From assembly GCF_030272615.1 (NCBI RefSeq), contig NC_081410.1, positions 567,877,152-567,941,151 of the forward strand: a DNA stretch of 64,000 nucleotides, in the 5' to 3' direction. The position numbers and the translations under genes are program-made. This DNA comes from Cryptomeria japonica. Lineage: Eukaryota; Streptophyta; Pinopsida; Cupressales; Cupressaceae. How positions within the stretch are numbered: position 1 is the first letter of the stretch; every line of letters starts with the position of its first letter. Below are positions 12,101-20,815 of this stretch, piece after piece. The notes under the pieces are model-generated. The model was not told where the DNA came from, searched no databases, and was given only the letters and a program-made list of their open reading frames with translations.

Positions 12101-12542
12101 TACAGGAGCTACACCTTACTCACTTGTCTACGGCGCTGAAGCCATCTTGCCTATTGAGGTCGAGTTACCTTCTTTACGGGTCTCCTTGAGAAACATAATC
12201 GACGATGAAGACTACAGGGTCTCTCGCTTACAAGAACTAGAACTGCTGGAGGAACGACGACGCACTGCTTTTAATCATCTCAAGGCTTACCAACAACGAA
12301 TGAGTCGCAGTTACAATCACAAGGTCAAGCCTCGCACATTTGAGGTAGGTGACTTAGTCCTCAGAGAGAACCCCAAGAATCAACAAGACAGAGAAAAGAA
12401 GGGCAAATTTGAACCCAACTGGCTGGGTCCTTACATCATCACAGCAGTATATGGATCTGGGGCATATCAGCTCTCAACTACAGAAGGGGAATCTTTGGAG
12501 GATCCTATCAATAGCATGCACCTTCGCAGGTTCTACACATAA
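9108..12542 (+). pseudogene. Pol polyprotein of B (RT, RNase H, second RNase H, integrase) with two stop codons
   Basis: The frame overlaps gag-pro by 65 bases. Reverse transcriptase carries YVDD at 9921-9932. Its connection and Ty3-type RNase H run to about 10725. A second RNase H-like domain follows (PWQLYFDGSY near 10790, NNIAEYEAL, FGDSQLV, and the RAADA region near 11140), which marks the Tat lineage. Integrase has an HHCC finger (VHEGICGPH and CKQC, 11475-11610) and the D,D,E residues near 11687, 11872 and 11979. The frame is interrupted by TAG at 10290 (A has CAA) and TGA at 10531 (A has AGG at that codon); both fit C-to-T change of CAG and CGA. Otherwise it is full length and ends at TAA 12540. 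Expression would need frameshifting from gag-pro; the nominal ATG at 9108 lies within gag-pro and is probably not a real start. Confidence 0.9.
9110..9196 (+). other. RNA module pair (copies 3 and 4) spanning the gag-pro stop and frame change
   Basis: Copy 3 (9110-9132) has outer GGCG/CGCT, AAAA bulge, inner CCAC/GTGG and loop ACT. Copy 4 (9174-9196) has outer GGTG/CGCC, AAAA bulge, inner TCTC/GAGG (one wobble) and loop TCT. Copy 4 begins two bases after the gag-pro TGA at 9170-9172. Between them lies the A-rich segment where the frame changes. The position suggests a role in recoding, but this is inference. Confidence 0.6.
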
Positions 12543-13760
12543 GCTCTTTTTGAGTATCCTAATGCAAAAATACAAAAAAAATCAAAAACATTGCAAAAAT
12601 ACAAAAAATTATAAAACAAAAAAATCGTTACTTGGTGAAAACCTGGCAAACAGGCGCCTTGTGACAACAAAAAAAAAATTGAAAAATCCAAAAAAAGTAA
12701 AGAGAAATAATTTCGTCCAACGGTGAAAACCACTTCGGTGGCGCCCTGGGCAAGTACCATGGTGAAAACTGGGTCACCAGCGCCATGCGTAGAGACTTTG
12801 CTCCTCCCTCCTTCAGGATTCACTGTCATCCTTTCACTTTGCACACACTCACAACCTATTCACTCACAATAAACTTGCCCATTCCCATCATGGCTTGTTA
12901 TTGATCTACCTAAGATTGGTTAGCCATCCATAACCCTCCCTTTTCACTCCCTTTTCCATCCATAATAAATCAGATCCTATCTGTGACTACGGCCAAATCC
13001 TACGTCTAGTAATGGGTGTGGAACTGACAACATCACATGTTTCGAGGAGTGCAGCTTTCTTCAGTCTATCCGCGCACAATCCACAATAAAAGTTTCGTCT
13101 TCTCCGCAATAAGGTATCAGTTTCATGGATCCAGTCAGTTTCAAAGGAGACACAGCAGCAACAATGGGCTTCAACAAAATCAAATCTTTTAACAGACTCA
13201 GACAACATATGGTTCAGTGCTATCTATCCTTTTTGTGAAAGTGAACATCGTGACCACAATCGAATTTGACTTAAACAAGTGACAAGAGACACAAACTTGA
13301 GGACTACAGTGGATGTTGGTGTCGAGTCTTGGTTTTCTTTTGATTTTATCTTTTTGGTGACATGTCTTTTAGCTTTTCCAGGATGTCTTTGACTAGAGAT
13401 TCTATCTCCAGGATGTCTGTGACTAGAAAGGCGAGGATGGGGTATCGTCACCTCTTTGCATTTGCTGCCTGTGGATTGTCTTTTAGTAATGCTATGACTT
13501 GTCCAAGGATATGAGGACACTGTGAGTCTAGTATGAACTGGGGCATTCCTTGTTTGTGACTGTCTTATCTCCATGCAAACAGGTACAATGACTTTCTGGG
13601 CCGAACAAATGCCTCGATTGTCATAACCTATTCTGCCATAATAAAGCTCGATGATGATAACGCACAAGAAGCTCTTTCACGTTCATATCTTCTGTCTTCC
13701 ATCCCCCTTTCTTGATTGACTTCCATTGTCCTTCTCGAGTCCGTGTAGCCCGCTATCACA
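12543..13760. other. Post-pol noncoding region of B
   Basis: This region starts with an A-rich stretch (12560-12625 and 12665-12715, with CAAAAACAT-like words), then the three RNA modules. After 12790 it becomes C- and T-rich. A near-repeat of the word CCAGGATGTCT followed by TGACTAGA occurs at 13379 and 13411. A 147-codon minus-strand ORF at 13224-13667 has no recognisable domain and is not conserved in C. I see no gene here. Confidence 0.5.
12634..12784 (+). other. RNA module triplet (copies 5, 6, 7) downstream of pol in B
   Basis: Copy 5 (12634-12658) has inner CCTG/CAGG with loop GCAAA. Copy 6 (12722-12745) has inner CCAC/GTGG with a TTCG tetraloop. Copy 7 (12761-12784) has inner CTGG/CCAG with loop GTCA. 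All three share outer GGTG/CGCC and the AAAA bulge. They lie after the pol stop, so coding constraint cannot explain them. Copies 6 and 7 align with copies 8 and 9 of element C, with different but still paired inner stems at the second site. Confidence 0.65.
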
Positions 13761-14219
13761 TGACTGAGTATAATGACACACCAAAAACATTTGCATTTCA
13801 TATAGTTACACCTGCATCACCACATATAAGCATTTCATACATACATATAGATATCACAATTACATCACATCCTGCACACAACATTTGTTAGCACAATTTA
13901 CATTTGCATTATCATATTCATCTGCATTACTTACATTCGCATTTACATCATGCATACACATATACAACATAAAAGAACAAAAATATATTGCATTGCATCA
14001 TATTTGCATCCATATCATAAAACATGTATCACATAAGAACATCTCATCGCATAGGTACACATGCATATAGCTGCCGCAAAATGAATCATCTCATATATAT
14101 AATCAAATGTGTCATGATACAATGATGTCAAAAGAATCATATGGCTACAAAAGAATCACCCGCAGGTGTCTACAATACAACAATGATACATCTACTGATA
14201 CAATGGGAGCCCACTATAG
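13761..14219. other. Low-G, CAT-rich tract between pol and the antisense gene of B
   Basis: On the plus strand this stretch is made almost only of A, C and T, with repeated CATTTGCATTA and CATACATATA words. It lies where the sense pol unit and the antisense PMD gene converge, so it probably includes the 3' untranslated region of both. The matching tract in C (19600-20690) is longer but has the same composition. I see no clear AATAAA signal for the antisense gene. Confidence 0.45.
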
Positions 14220-17065
14220 CTATGAGGAACTCCCTCCCTCGGAGCCACCTCGCCTCGACGGAGTCTGAGCTGTAGATGGCCCTGCCCCTGGATCCCCCTG
14301 TCTCTCTGGTGGTGGTGGAGGCCCCATGACTCCACCGCTGGATGCCTGTCTCCTGCGGCTCCCTCCCGTAGCCGTCGCTGTGCGCGACGATCTCTGGAAG
14401 CTCCTAGCCCGCTGCTCTGCTGGCACGGCTGCATAGTATAGATCCCTCCAGTAGGCGATCTCCTCTCCAGCTCGCAAAACATAGGCGTAGCCTGCCCCTG
14501 CATCCTCTGCTGCCCGCCTACCTGCCCTCAGAGCTGTCTCGGCCTCGGTATATCTCTGAATGGCCTGATCCCTCTCCCGCTCTGTATCTCGGACCCTGAT
14601 CCTGAGGTGGTTCCTCTCTCGAACCAAATCCTCAATCTCATCTGCCTGGCCCTGGCAGATCTCCCGCAGCCTCACCACCTCATCCTCCTCAGAGTCTCCG
14701 CTCTCCGTCCCTGCCTGTGGCTCCTCCTCTACAGGTGCCTGTCCCTGTGCCTCTGCCTGCACCTGTCCCTGTGCCTCTGCCTGTACAGGTACCTGTGGCT
14801 GTACCTGTCTCTGTCCCTCTGGCTGCACCTGTCTCTGTCCCTCTCTGGGACCCTGTGCTGCTGGCACCTGTAGGGGCAGTCCACCCCGTCCTCTCACCAC
14901 TGGAGCTGCTCTCTCCTGACCTCCCTCCCTCCGAGGTGCTACCCGTCTCTCTCCCACCACTCCCCTCCGCCTCCGCCGGCCCCTACCTGCATCCCCTCCT
15001 CCATCATCATCATCTCCTCCACCCTCTCCATCCACTGGCTCTGCTGGATCTGTCAACCTAGGAAATGGATGCTCTACCCAGTACGCAGAGTACTCTGCGT
15101 CCATCCCTGCATCATCTACCTCTGGCCACATGTCCCATGGCATCGGCGTCATCTCTGCTAGCTGCATAACTGCCTGATCATATGATAGCAGTGGGCCAAA
15201 CTGCACCTGATCTCTGACCGTACGGGCATACATGCCCGAGCCTCGGGGCATCCTCTGAATCCTGCCATACTGCCTGCATACCCGGTCCACCAGCTGTCTC
15301 TCTAATATATAGGGCGTCCGCCCAATCAGGTACCTGCTCCGGAAGGTGTAGGGCAGCTCCAGTGCATCGTCCTCCCACTCCTCGCACCCCAGGTACGGCC
15401 TCCAGATCACCATATCAATGTCATCAATGACTCTCCTCCAGTGCTCCAATCTCCCAATCCGAGGCTGGGATGTAATCATGGCATACAAATGAACAAAACT
15501 CTGTCCCTGTCCTCTGCCTCTGAAGTGAATCGGCCGTGTGATGGGAAGGTGCTCATAGGCCCACACCTGCAAGAGAGTCACACCGCAGCCCAAACCCACT
15601 GATCCATGGTATACAAACTGATGCAGCTCATAATACAAATGTGCTAGGACACATGGCCCCCATGCATACCTAGTGTGCTCTGCCATCAGCGTCTCCAAGG
15701 CCCCTCCCCAGCCCACTGCCAATCCTCGTGTGGCCCTGTCTGGACACAAGTATCCACTGATAACTCCCCCAACAACTGCCGGCAATGCTAATCCTGTGGC
15801 AGTCATGGTGTCCCAGGCTACATGGCCTGCTCGCATATCCAACTCAGGATCCTGAAAGACCCGTCTCAAGGCCTCCCTGTCACCGTCACGGTCGTAGGGG
15901 ATCAACTCTCCGTCAATGGGAACATGTAATATCCTGTATACATCCTCCAGTGTCACTGTCATCTCACCCATCGGCAGGTGAAACGTGCATGTCTCTGAGT
16001 GCCATCTCTCGGCCAACGCAGTCAGCAACCCCATGTTTGCCCAAAACTCGGGCACATAGAGCATATGTGTGAGGCCCATCTCCTCAACGGAAATCATGTC
16101 CTGGATAGACAACTCTGGACGCAGTCTCTGAGTCGACGGGAATCTCTCCCGTGACTCCAACATCGGCAAATACTCCTGCAATTAAGCAAATCAATCTTGT
16201 CAGTTATCATGGCATTCACTGTTTATCACAAAATGCTACTTGCTACCTAAACGCATATGGTTATCTACCCTAGTGACACTCACTGTTCATCACAAAGTGT
16301 TGCTATCTATCCTAGTAGTACTCCCTGTTCATCACAAAGTACTACGTGTGTGACATTCCCTGTTCATCACAAAGTGTCACTCACATTCGCACTCCCTGTT
16401 CATCACAAAGTGCTGCATATCCTGGTGCTCCCTGTTCATCACAAAGTGCCTTGATCTATCCTAATCTTCCTAGAGGACCTGCTTGAGTGTATCCTCTCAG
16501 CAGCTTATCCAATCGACAGCGTATGTTCATCACAGAACTGCCGATTTGACCTAAAGGACTAAAACCATGCATTTAAACATAAACGCACTTTTACCACACA
16601 CACGCGCTTTTAACTCATAAACGCGCTTATAGACTGCATAAACGCGCCTCTGCAACACAGACGCGCTTTCTGAACACAAACGTGCCTATGCCAGACACAA
16701 ACGCGGCCAGGGAACACAGACGTCCCTGAATGACATAAACGCTCCTAAAAATCACAGACGCTGCTACATTTCACAAATGCGTCCGCAATCAACACAAACG
16801 CGGTTTCAGGCACAGACGCGCCTGGACCCGACACAGACGCGCCTGTTGGACACAGACGCGCCTGGCGCTGACACAGACGCGGTTGCGCGTTTTTGCACTT
16901 TTAAACTATCCTATTTCTAGCGCATTTATTGCTCCTAAACATGCATTAATGACAAAACTCGAAATGCGTGAAAGTACGAGGAGGTTTTCGGGTACTTACC
17001 GGCTCTCCTGCATCGGCTGGTCGCTGGAATCGGCGGACACGGTCGAATCTATGAATGAATGCCAT
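14220..17065 (-). CDS. Antisense plant-mobile-domain protein gene of element B, two exons
   Basis: Exon 1 runs from ATG at 17065 to 17000 (22 codons, ending ...RVRRFQRPADAGEP). The intron is 16999-16176, and exon 2 is 16175-14220 (651 codons plus stop), giving a 673-residue product. The donor reads CCG then GTAAGT, the acceptor is TTAATTGCAG then GAG, and the intron is phase 0. The PMD signature is clear: WHSETCTFHL at residues 80-89, then GEMTVTLEDVYRIL, with the domain running to about 380. The C-terminus has a basic stretch GRGRRRRRG, QVQAEAQGQ repeats, an acidic coiled coil (about 530-600) and a Ser/Gly/Pro tail. The basic stretch suggests a nuclear protein (inference). PMD proteins such as MAIN and MAIL1 act in gene expression and transposon silencing, and antisense ORFs are known in Tat elements. 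The reading frame is intact although pol is broken. The TTG at 16181 that opens the continuous frame is intron sequence. Confidence 0.85.
16210..16546 (+). repeat. Array of seven hairpins with one conserved loop and covarying stems
   Basis: Six units have a 15-nt loop of the form CNCTGTTCATCACAA (the first two begin CA, the first has one T for C). They are closed by stems at 16210-16238, 16271-16305, 16315-16345, 16350-16380, 16389-16413 and 16424-16450. A seventh, looser unit (16511-16546) keeps TGTTCATCACA with stem AATCG..CAG / CTG..CGATT. Stem sequences differ completely (for example GTAGTACT, GTGACATT, GCACT), yet each pairs with its own partner. Six non-Watson-Crick pairs are G-T on the plus strand and would be A-C mismatches on the minus strand; one goes the other way. 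The active RNA is therefore probably plus-sense. Confidence 0.8.
16575..16895 (+). repeat. About 16 short CACAGACGCG-like repeats
   Basis: Units of the form A(C/T)A(A/G)ACGCG(C/G), mostly preceded by CAC or CAT, recur about every 20 bases. Those nearest the donor are most alike (CACAGACGCGCCTG, three times) and the others are more diverged. The orientation is opposite to the array in the gag leader (4291-4578), so on the plus-strand RNA the two arrays are complementary, whereas each is GCGTCTGTG in the sense of its own transcript. Confidence 0.85.
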
Positions 17066-17156
17066 CGCTGCTGACTGCTGCTGCTCTTTTCTCGCTCTGC
17101 ACTGTGATCTTCTAAGGGTGTGGATGACAATGAGGATGTCTTTTGCCCGTGGTCTA

Positions 17157-17163
17157 TCTTATA
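17157..17163 (-). promoter_or_regulatory. TATA box of the antisense PMD gene
   Basis: The minus strand reads TATAAGA inside GGCTATAAGATAG, 92 bases before the exon 1 ATG, leaving room for a start site about 30 bases downstream and a 65-base leader. C has TTTATAT at the matching distance (23634-23628) from its own exon 1 ATG. The call rests on sequence and position only. Confidence 0.55.
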
Positions 17164-17395
17164 GCCTACCCTAGCCCTCGCCCTCATTTCCTGAGTCAGT
17201 ATTCTTCATCCCGTGACTTTGTCACTCTATTCGCTCAGCCCATTTTATCCCATCTTTCTTATCGAGAGATTGTCTGCAATCTTTTCAGACATTTTCATCC
17301 AATCTCTCGAGGGGGCATATAATTCCCATCTTGGGGCAACGTTGTATCAGTTCATCTTATTTTCTTTGAAACAACGCGACAAGCCGCATTGTCTC

Positions 17396-17409
17396 AAAGA
17401 GGGGCAAAA
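17396..17409 (+). promoter_or_regulatory. Polypurine tract of element B
   Basis: The sequence AAAGAGGGGCAAAA ends directly at the TG that opens the LTR. It is the expected primer site for plus-strand DNA synthesis. C has AAAGAGAGGCAAA in the same place before its own LTR. Confidence 0.8.
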
Positions 17410-18190
17410 TGTAGACACCTAAAATTGTCATGTTTAATTAAATAAATATTTTATTTATTTAATTATCTAAGCTTAATTCTTCTATTAATTAAATAAATCC
17501 TTATTTATTTAATTAATTCATTTATCCTCTTCTAGCCTTATTTCTCATTTAAATAAATACATTTATTTATTTAAATTATCCCTTTCCTAAATTAAATAAA
17601 TATTTTATTTATTTAATTGTCCTACTTCTTCTATTAATTAAATAAATCTTTATTTATTTAATTAATTCATTATCTTTTTCTACACATGACACATGTCATT
17701 CATCTCTTATTTCCTACACTACCTACCCCTTTCATTATTTTGGTATTTCTTATACCTACCCTCTAATCCTAGCCGACCTCTCTTTTTACACCTCTCAATC
17801 TTAACCCTCCATTTCTTATTGTGTCTTCTATTTAAGGAGATGCTCTCTTCATTGTCAAACCCTAATGACATATCCTAATGACTGATTTTGGAGGACTTGG
17901 CTACACTGCAATTCTACTTGCAACCACATTCCGTTCTTTATTGAGCTCTTGTGCATACAAAAAATCTGAGAGCAAGTATATCAAACAAGATCAATGGAGA
18001 TAGGAAGAATGGAGATCAAAACCCTAGTGGACATGTGATGGTATAATCTTTATGATTTTGAGTTATTTTGCATTGTCTTAGGTTATCTTCATATGTTATG
18101 GTGGATCTTTGTTCATTGTTAGGCTAGGGTTTGGTGGTTGAATCCATTTTAGTTTTTCAATATTGTTGTTTATTGCTATCCATTTTCACC
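17410..18190 (+). repeat. 3' LTR of element B
   Basis: It begins TGTAGACACC after the polypurine tract. The first 260 bases hold AT-rich palindromes (see separate entry). A TATTTAAGG box at 17829-17837 is a likely promoter element, followed by transcribed sequence rich in CT and AAACCCTA words. The right end is not fixed by a visible CA plus target duplication; it must lie before the C post-pol modules at 18207. No second copy is found in the window. Confidence 0.65.
17428..17672. repeat. Five AT-rich palindromes in the LTR of B
   Basis: Units near 17430-17465, 17483-17520, 17548-17579, 17588-17621 and 17633-17670 each read AATTAAATAAAT, a short centre, then ATTTATTTAATT. Each can fold back on itself with 12-16 pairs. 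Decayed versions of the same pattern occur at 23965-24210 in the LTR of C. Confidence 0.75.
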
Positions 18191-18206
18191 ATATACACAT
18201 CCAAAT

Positions 18207-18271
18207 GGTGAACAACCACTCCGGTGGCATCTTAGGTAAGTACGATGGTGAAAACCTGGCAAACAGGCGCC
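18207..18271 (+). other. RNA module pair (copies 8 and 9) of element C
   Basis: Copy 8 (18207-18231) has outer GGTG/CATC (one G-T wobble), bulge AACAA, inner CCAC/GTGG and loop TCCG. Copy 9 (18247-18271) has outer GGTG/CGCC, bulge AAAA, inner CCTG/CAGG and loop GCAAA. Spacing (40 bases) and flanks match copies 6 and 7 of B. The second site has CTGG/CCAG in B and CCTG/CAGG in C, so both strands changed together. Confidence 0.65.
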
Positions 18272-20815
18272 ACTCGTAGCAGCTATGGCTCCATTTTCTT
18301 TCAGACTTGTTGCGATCACATTCATTTCATCCACTCATCTATCCATCCAAAACCATGGCTTGTCATTGATCTGCAATCAAGAAAGTACTTCATGTGTCTG
18401 GCATCCCGCTTTTTCATAGTCAAGTCTAAACTGGGGGAAATACCCTTAACCTATTGATGGAAGTGGATTCTACATTTTTTTGTGATTCATTGAGTTCTTC
18501 ATTCAAAACTATCTCACAAAATACTAAAAACATTCAAAACTATCTCACAAAATACCAAAAACATTCAAAAATATCTCACAAATCCGAAACATTCAAAAAC
18601 AATCACAAAATCCAAAAACATCAAAAAACATTGAAAATCAAACAAAAACATGGCAACACATTGTACATATGTTTTTTTAAAGAAGATAGCAAACAAGCAT
18701 TGAAAAACACTCGCACGATGATCACTTCTCAAAATCGACCAAACAATCAACATCACCACTCAAACTATCTTCAACAAGGATGCATCCTTCCTTGTCAAAA
18801 CAAAGACAAAATGACGTTTTCTTTGGCAAGAAAATTTTGTGTTAAGCTATCAAATACTTGGTTGATTTGGGGGTCATTTATTCATATCAGGATCTTACGA
18901 CATTGTTTGTGTATCTTCTATGATTTATTTTGATGAAGTTCTTGGGCATGTACTAATGGTGTCTACGTGGAAAGTTCACTAAGCTACATGATCTTATGCA
19001 CAATGCAGTCATAGATCACTATGACTTACTGACTATAGCGTATACCTCGACCATATGAGCATGAACCATTACCAAGGATCCATATTCTTTATTCTTTATG
19101 TATATATTGTTTGCTTACAAGAACAATGCTCCTTCTTTGGTTCCTCCTACCTCATCTGATTTGGATAAAGGTTTTTGTCTCTTATTAAGGTATGAACTTG
19201 TCTCAGGATATGATCAGCCCAAGATCAAGGAGGACGATCCAAGTCATGCATGAACGGAGATGATCCTTGTTTGTTCCGCAAGCAATACTCAGGTCAACTT
19301 GACCCATTATATCAAGTTGTTTGTATTAACTTGCTATATCAAATCCATGTAAGCAATACTCTGGTCATCTTGAATCATTATGTCAAGTTGCTTGTATTTC
19401 CTTACAACATTTTAAAGCTCAATGATGAAAATAGAGCACTATGGATCGTCCTTCCATCTCATCTGTTATATTGCATTCTGTTGCATGTCGTCCATCGATT
19501 TACTCATTCATTATTCATAAGCATGGTTTTGTATATAAGTATGAACAAAAATTGAACAGCTGTGCAAAATTGAGTTGGTCTTGGATACAATCACGACGGA
19601 GTCCTCTGATACATCATCAGTGCATCAGGCAAAGTTTAAACAACCTTGCATTCATCTATCATAATCACATCATCATTTCATTACATTTAGTTGCATTTAT
19701 CTTTAGCCATTCATTGGCGTGCATTTAATATCATTTAGTTGCACTTACCACATATAGTTCATTCTCATTTACTTGCATTAGTATCATTATATCATTTCAT
19801 TATTACACTCATGACATTTAGATTCACTGGCATAGATAATTATACTTATTTTACATTTCCTACCATGATTAGCCATTACTATACATTTATTTAATATCCA
19901 TTAGTGATCATCATTTATCATCATTTCCACAATTATGTATCATACATTTGTTTAGGTTTCCATAAATAGCATACATTCATTTATCTCTTCATTAGTTAAA
20001 GTGCATTCATTCATCCATTATTAAGTGTCTTATTATACTCATTTTAGGATTCATTTAAATTGCATTCATTGTCCCTTTTTAATTGCATTAAGGTGCAATT
20101 ATTAACCATAAGTTGCATTATCATCACATTATCATTTTACTTAATCATATTTTAGGCATTTAGAATCATAAAAACCATTTTTTTCCAACGTTGGTTCGTA
20201 CATTATAAACATATGCATTCATTTATAAATCATCATTTAAACATTTGTACTTTACATATGTTTATCCATGTTATATTCATTTTTCAACCATATAGATGCA
20301 TATCCATAAAAAGAATCATTCATTCAAAGCATTGCATTAACATCATTGCATATCATTATCCTATCATTGTGCTAATATAAAGTACAAACTACTATCTATA
20401 CCATCATAAATCATCATTTTGTTATGCACACATAAGCATCATGGCATTGCATACATCCGACATTTTTATCCCAAAAACCATCAAAAGCACGCATACATAA
20501 GCACGCATCCACATGATTAGCATCCAACATCATACAACGAATGCATATTGACATCATGTAAGCATAAATCATCATAAAAACATGCATATAGGAATCATCT
20601 CATAAATGCATACATATAGAAAAGTACAAGTATCCATCTAAGCATAAACATCCATACATATCAAAATGCATATCATCAAAACTATGGGATCTCCTCATAT
20701 ATATCATCTCATGTATCAGAGTACAATGAAGTCTACAAAATCGGCTACCAAGAGCCATCTAAGACATAGTCCAAGATAAACAATATAAATACATGCATGG
20801 AAAATGCTCTCTTAG
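18272..20815. other. Noncoding middle of C: A-rich repeats and a 1-kb CAT-rich tract
   Basis: At 18508-18590 there are about three copies of an ATCTCACAAAATAC...AAAAACATTCAAA unit (roughly 30 bases each), an expanded form of the A-rich words found after pol in A and B. From 19600 to 20690 the plus strand is very poor in G and full of CATTCATT, TTGCATTTA and ATCATCATT words. No conserved ORF is present. The tract ends at the 3' end of the broken PMD gene. Confidence 0.5.

Larger units (their letters stand above)
16176..16999 (-). other. Intron of the antisense PMD gene, filled with two repeat arrays
   Basis: An 824-base intron with canonical GT and AG ends that keeps the reading frame. Its two contents are the hairpin array nearest the acceptor (16210-16546) and the CACAGACGCG array nearest the donor. 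The same intron position and phase are found in the decayed copy in C, with a related array inside. Splicing is inferred from sequence. Confidence 0.8.
4041..18190 (+). mobile_element. Element B: nearly complete Tat-lineage Ty3/gypsy element with antisense PMD gene
   Basis: Order on the plus strand: leader with short-repeat array, gag-pro, pol, structured post-pol region, antisense two-exon PMD gene, polypurine tract, 3' LTR. Domain order RT, RNase H, second RNase H, integrase, together with an extra antisense ORF between integrase and 3' LTR, is the known architecture of Tat/Ogre-type elements. The body is 13 kb with only a few disabling changes, so it is younger than A and C. I could not find a 5' LTR matching 17410-18190 before the leader, so the 5' end was lost or replaced. 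Directly after the 3' LTR come post-pol sequences of another copy (C). The outer limits are estimates. Confidence 0.85.

Noticed and set aside
13224-13667. 147-codon minus-strand ORF with RHPG repeats
   Set aside because: It arises from a duplicated GATGTCT word, has no domain and no counterpart in C.
14607-15061. Plus-strand ORFs rich in Leu/Cys and Pro/Val
   Set aside because: They are shadows of the QVQAEAQ repeat and linker region of the antisense PMD exon.
16179-16181. TTG codon opening the long antisense frame as a translation start
   Set aside because: It is non-ATG and lies within a typical 3' splice site; exon 1 with an ATG, donor and matching phase gives a better model.
16210-16546. 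CRISPR-like repeat and spacer pattern
   Set aside because: The units are plant sequence with palindromic stems that differ per unit, repeats of only 15 bases, no cas genes, eukaryotic context.
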